From Lysobacter sp. K5869 (GTDB lineage: Bacteria; Pseudomonadota; Gammaproteobacteria; Xanthomonadales; Xanthomonadaceae): DNA of 64,000 bases. How positions within the stretch are numbered: position 1 is the first letter of the stretch; every line of letters begins with the position of its first letter. The notes below the pieces were generated by a model that did not search any database, had not been told where the DNA came from, and saw only the letters and a program-made list of their open reading frames with translations. The position numbers and the translations under genes were made by a program. Of this stretch, positions 63,087 through 64,000 are shown one piece after another. The DNA is taken from the NCBI RefSeq assembly GCF_018847975.1, contig NZ_CP072597.1:3511001-3575000 (forward strand). The letters run 5' to 3'.

Positions 63087-64000
63087 GTGATCCGCATCAA
63101 CCGACACTCCCGCGTCAGCGGCGCCCGCCGCGGCGCGCTCGCCACCGCGGTCGCCTTCGCCTTGTTGGCGCCGGCGGCCTGGGCGCAGGACGCCGCGCCG
63201 GCGTCGACCGACGCCAAGACCCTGGGCGGGCTGACCGTCACCGCGCGCAAGCGCGAGGAAACCCTGCAGGAAGTGCCGGTGGCGATCACCGCGTTCACGC
63301 CCGAGGCGCTGGACCGGCTCAACATCGAGGATCTCAGCGACCTCGACGCGCAGGTGCCGAACCTGACCATCTACGCCGCACGCGGTTCCAGCAGCACCAT
63401 CACCGCCTACATCCGCGGCGTCGGCCAGTCCGATCCGCTGTGGGGCGTGGACCCGGGCGTGGGCATCTACATGGACGATGTCTACATCGCCCGTCCGCAA
63501 GGCGCGCTGCTCGACGTGTTCGACGTCGAGCGCATCGAAGTGCTGCGCGGCCCGCAGGGCACGCTGTACGGCAAGAACACCATCGGCGGCGCGATCAAGT
63601 ACATCTCGCGCGGCCTGCCGACCCAGTTCGGCGGCTTCGCTTCGGTCACCGCCGGCAATTACGGCCAGCTCGACGTCAAGGCCGCGGTCGCCGGCCCGAT
63701 CGGCGGCCCGACCCTGGGCGGCGACGCCACCTTGCGCGGCCGCTTGTCGGTCGCCAGCCTCAACCGCGACGGCTTCGGCAAGAACCGCTTCACCGGCCAG
63801 GACGTCAGCGACAAGGAAGTGCTGGCGCTGCGCGGCAGCCTCGGCGCCTACGTCAGCGATTCGCTCGACATCCAGTTCGCGTTCGACTGGATGGACGACC
63901 AATCCGGCGTGCGCGGCGCCAAGATGCTCGCGCCCAACCGCTTCGCCCCGGGCTTCGCGCCGCTGGACAGCCGCTACGACATCCGCAGCGGCATGCCCAA
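63087..64000 (+). CDS. TonB-dependent receptor (partial, N-terminal 304 residues)
   Basis: The frame opens with GTG at 63087 (GGGGGAGGGAAC ribosome-binding site) and is cut by the window end. A signal peptide (about residues 1-31, ending AWA|QDA) is followed by the plug domain: GGLTVTARKREETLQEVPVAITAFTPEAL, then NLTIYAARGSSSTITAYIRGVG, and VDPGVGIYMDDVYIARPQGALLDVFDVERIEVLRGPQGTLYGKNTIGGAI. This is a classical Xanthomonadaceae outer-membrane receptor for TonB-driven uptake. The plug contains the CarB/FecA-like LRGPQGTLYG signature. The ligand is not predictable. The GntP permease nearby could share a substrate, but they are divergent and a link is conjecture. Confidence 0.93.
   Translation, partial: MIRINRHSRVSGARRGALATAVAFALLAPAAWAQDAAPASTDAKTLGGLTVTARKREETLQEVPVAITAFTPEALDRLNIEDLSDLDAQVPNLTIYAARGSSSTITAYIRGVGQSDPLWGVDPGVGIYMDDVYIARPQGALLDVFDVERIEVLRGPQGTLYGKNTIGGAIKYISRGLPTQFGGFASVTAGNYGQLDVKAAVAGPIGGPTLGGDATLRGRLSVASLNRDGFGKNRFTGQDVSDKEVLALRGSLGAYVSDSLDIQFAFDWMDDQSGVRGAKMLAPNRFAPGFAPLDSRYDIRSGMP

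Noticed and set aside
61316..63902. Long open frames on both strands through the GntP gene and TonB receptor start
   Set aside because: They overlap the real permease and receptor, both of which have strong family motifs; the shadow frames have none.

Overview
The window is very GC-rich and gene-dense. The gene set and its order, together with GTAG-type palindromic repeats, point to a gammaproteobacterium of the Xanthomonadaceae, most likely Lysobacter or a close relative. Most of it is conserved core chromosome. I see no phage, plasmid, complete insertion sequence or CRISPR array.

Layout. 1-3.5 kb: an agmatine-to-putrescine module (aguA, aguB, both minus strand) followed by a GNAT acetyltransferase cut by the window start, a small exported protein and rpmJ. 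3.7-12.5 kb: cmk, rpsA, ihfB, lapA, lapB, then a surface-polysaccharide block (WecA/WbpL-like transferase, WbpM-like dehydratase, galU). 12.7-15.6 kb: a small membrane protein, a FAD oxidoreductase, csaA and an exported CRD-repeat protein. 15.9-20.6 kb: a fatty-acid beta-oxidation pair (thiolase and hydroxyacyl-CoA dehydrogenase/enoyl-CoA hydratase) under a PsrA-like TetR regulator that has a perfect PsrA-type operator upstream of its own gene. 20.8-28 kb: ndk, rlmN, pilF, rodZ, yfgM, bamB, der. 28.4-32.4 kb: molybdenum cofactor genes mobA, moeA, moeB, then a periplasmic chorismate mutase. 32.4-36 kb: a Rid protein, an alpha/beta hydrolase, a DUF2272 exported protein and a DUF1244 protein. 36.1-40.6 kb: folD, guaB, guaA (one-carbon and purine metabolism). 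41.4-49 kb: a Cys-rich exported peptide, a TetR/DUF1993 divergent pair, tadA, a Cache-HAMP receptor without an output domain plus partner, two DUF2721 paralogues and orn. 49-54.4 kb: an MscS-type channel, ppsA and its regulator ppsR (divergent), and a DUF1249 protein. 54.4-54.9 kb: two tandem copies of tRNA-Ala(GGC)-tRNA-Glu(TTC). 55.2-61.2 kb: an exported protein and the five-gene STM4011-STM4015-type cassette (LRR protein, ATP-grasp-like protein, alkaline-phosphatase-fold hydrolase, two radical SAM enzymes). 61.4-64 kb: a GntP-family permease and the start of a TonB-dependent receptor.

The most interesting system is the STM4011-STM4015-type cassette (56052-61173). It is a tightly coupled operon of modifying enzymes with no known product and no obvious peptide precursor beside it. 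Secondary highlights are a six-cysteine exported mini-peptide at 41410, an output-less sensor pair at 44481-46275, the PsrA operator, and several families of intergenic repeats. The repeats include a purine-rich inverted-repeat element that sits between functionally paired genes.
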